Below, in pieces: positions 62,770-64,000 of a DNA stretch of 64,000 bases. Both the position numbers and the translations under genes were made by a program. Location: positions 4,622,001 to 4,686,000 of the forward strand of contig NZ_OY762929.1 in NCBI RefSeq assembly GCF_963666675.1. Direction: 5' to 3'. The stretch is from an uncultured Desulfobacter sp. (GTDB lineage: Bacteria > Desulfobacterota > Desulfobacteria > Desulfobacterales > Desulfobacteraceae). The first letter of the stretch is position 1; the number at the start of each line of letters is the position of its first letter. The notes beneath the pieces are model-generated. The model saw nothing but the letters and a program-made list of their open reading frames with translations. It did no database searches and was not told the DNA's origin.

Positions 62770-62773
62770 GCAG
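62770..62773 (+). repeat. Target-site duplication GCAG, right copy
   Basis: Pairs with 60902-60905. Confidence 0.7.
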
Positions 62774-63144
62774 AAAAGATTGGAAAAGGAGACTTTGACT
62801 CACCAGTCACTCTCTCGGCAAAAGATGAACTTGGAGATTTGGCTAGAAGCTTAAATGCTATGGCCCAAAATCTTAAAGAGTCCGAATTAAATCTGTTAGC
62901 TGCAAATGAACACCTAAAAACAGAAATACAAGAAAAAAACAAGATGGCAAAAGAATTGGGTGCGGCTCTTTTGAAACATATGAAAGCCATGGTCATTAAA
63001 GGTGTTCAGGGTTGTTAGTCTTATTTTTATGCTGCTTTCCAGCAAGATAATTCATTTGTCAGTGACTATCTGATGTAAATTGCAAAAATTTCCTGGACAG
63101 CGAGTCATAATTCCGTTATGAAAGAATAGCGGGAGGTAGATGAC

Positions 63145-64000
63145 ATGCAAATCAAGCAACAAACCTTTTGTGGTCGAAAGTTTACCGGTAAAGAAATCGC
63201 ATTAATCCAGGAAGTCGTTGCTACCTGTGGAGGCCTTAGCCGACGAGAACTGGCACATACCGTATGCGAACTTCTGGAATGGAAACGCCCTAATGATCGG
63301 CTAAAAGTCCGGGAATGTAGTGATTTTTTGGAGCTTTTAGAGGCCAAGGGAGCTCTAACCCTTCCTGAAAAGAAACAACAAACAAAGATCGTTTTTCACA
63401 AGAGTATTCCCCAAACACCCTGTAAGCAACCCCACAGCACTTTGCGTGGCAGAGTAGAAGAATTTACACCTCTTGAGGTACAGCGGGTTCAGAATCGAGA
63501 GCAGAGGGATCTGTTTAAGGAACTCATCGGTCGCCATCATTACCTGGGATATGCAATGCCTTTTGGCGCCAGATTGCAGTATCTGATTTATGTAAACCGT
63601 CCCCATCGAGAAATTGTGGGGTGCATCCAGTTCTCAAGCCCTGCCTGGCGGATGCGTGCTCGCGATGAATGGATCGGTTGGACAGATGAAAGGCGTAAGG
63701 TCGCTCTACAAAAGGTGGTGAACAACAGCCGTTTTCTGATCCTTGCTCCCATCCAAAATTTAGCGAGCATGATACTGTCATGTAGTCTCCGGGAACTCAG
63801 AGATGATTGGGAACAGCAGTATGGTCTTAAACCCATGCTGGTAGAGACATTGGTGGATCGACAACAATTCCACGGTGGCTGTTATCGGGCATCGACCTGG
63901 ATTGAGTTGGGGAAAACCACTGGTCGTGGGCGCATGGACCGATTCGGCAAACGTCATGGCGCTGATGTAAAAACCATATTAGTATATCCACTGGAAAAAG
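63145..64000 (+). CDS. DUF4338 (DruA-type) protein, partial
   Basis: The ATG at 63145 follows a clear GGGAGG site, and the frame is open to the window end (285 codons so far). The protein has an N-terminal HTH-like region (LSRRELAHTVCELLEWKRPN), then the DUF4338 core: HHYLGYAMPFGARLQYLIYV, IVGCIQFSSPAWRMRARDEW and RFLILAPIQNLASMIL. This family includes DruA of the Druantia phage-defence system and proteins of IS-like elements. No druB-E genes are visible, so a mobile-element role is at least as likely. It sits right after the truncated sensor. Confidence 0.8.
   Translation, partial: MQIKQQTFCGRKFTGKEIALIQEVVATCGGLSRRELAHTVCELLEWKRPNDRLKVRECSDFLELLEAKGALTLPEKKQQTKIVFHKSIPQTPCKQPHSTLRGRVEEFTPLEVQRVQNREQRDLFKELIGRHHYLGYAMPFGARLQYLIYVNRPHREIVGCIQFSSPAWRMRARDEWIGWTDERRKVALQKVVNNSRFLILAPIQNLASMILSCSLRELRDDWEQQYGLKPMLVETLVDRQQFHGGCYRASTWIELGKTTGRGRMDRFGKRHGADVKTILVYPLEK

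Larger units (their letters stand above)
59918..63018 (+). pseudogene. HAMP-containing membrane sensor, interrupted by an IS element
   Basis: The frame from 59918 encodes a signal-anchor helix (LILSLIIFILCTGIVGIVGM), a helical periplasmic domain, and a second helix (SIIIISLGAIILGILISRLI) entering a HAMP domain at 60890. It is cut at 60905. It resumes at 62774 with the rest of HAMP (KIGKGDFDSPVTLSAKDELG and ARSLNAMAQNLK) and a coiled coil, then stops at 63018. Joining across the IS restores the frame and yields E-A-A-E-K-I-G, the HAMP consensus. The product was a receptor or kinase N-terminus; the output domain is missing, probably lost to the next element. Confidence 0.85.

Noticed and set aside
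63145..64000. Complete Druantia defence system
   Set aside because: Only the DruA-like gene is visible and it is cut by the window end; companions cannot be seen.

Overview
The window reads as a chromosomal segment of a sulfate-reducing deltaproteobacterium, most likely in the Desulfobacterales (Desulfobacterota). The main support is a complete reductive-type dsrA-dsrB-dsrD-dsrN cluster at 3003-7316 (DsrD is typical of sulfate reducers). Many iron-sulfur and Cys-cluster proteins, a sigma-54 response regulator and a moderately GC-rich coding style agree with this. The genus is not decided by the sequence alone. No rRNA, tRNA or CRISPR array was seen.

Layout. 1-2750 is a patchwork: the end of a polysaccharide deacetylase, a 49-residue-type membrane ORF with a homopolymer frameshift, a 3' remnant of a sigma-54 regulator, an OsmC protein, and a QueG-like 4Fe-4S protein, with copies of a dispersed repeat between them. 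2782-8200 holds the dissimilatory sulfite reductase operon and a TPR protein. 8400-16008 carries dapA, a YkgJ-type Cys-cluster protein, galU, a lytic transglycosylase and a large PHP(EndoQ-like)-UvrD helicase fusion. 16408-20563 has a small lipoprotein, a thioredoxin/permease operon whose permease is split over two genes, and a diguanylate cyclase. 20879-28638 has a pterin dehydratase, galT, a MoxR-DUF58-transglutaminase trio and a secreted glycosidase-like protein.

28644-45877 is one long minus-strand exopolysaccharide operon of 14 genes: initiating sugar transferase, Wza, Wzz, deacetylase, O-antigen ligase-type polymerase, three glycosyltransferases, flippase, a BY-kinase-like ATPase, a secreted glycosidase-like protein, a GNAT protein and two sulfotransferases. 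Together they predict a secreted, probably sulfated polymer. galU and galT supply UDP-sugars but lie outside the operon.

46608-58316 has a cupin next to an uncharacterised GalT-like protein, a two-gene ThrE-type exporter, two different glutamate dehydrogenases in tandem, a MaoC-like protein, a DMT exporter and a sigma-54 response regulator. 58589-64000 is AT-richer and mobile: a 43-residue peptide gene, a desulforedoxin-like protein, a uridine-kinase-like protein, a HAMP sensor split by a complete 1,864-bp IS3-family element, and a DUF4338 (DruA-type) gene running off the end.

The most unusual features are: (i) a roughly 95-bp dispersed double-hairpin element, six copies at four loci, always oriented with the gene downstream and showing compensatory base changes; (ii) the EndoQ-UvrD fusion; (iii) a candidate structured RNA between the two glutamate dehydrogenase genes; (iv) the orphan 43-residue peptide ending GGRWV; (v) the split NifX-domain permease next to a CPHC thioredoxin-like protein.
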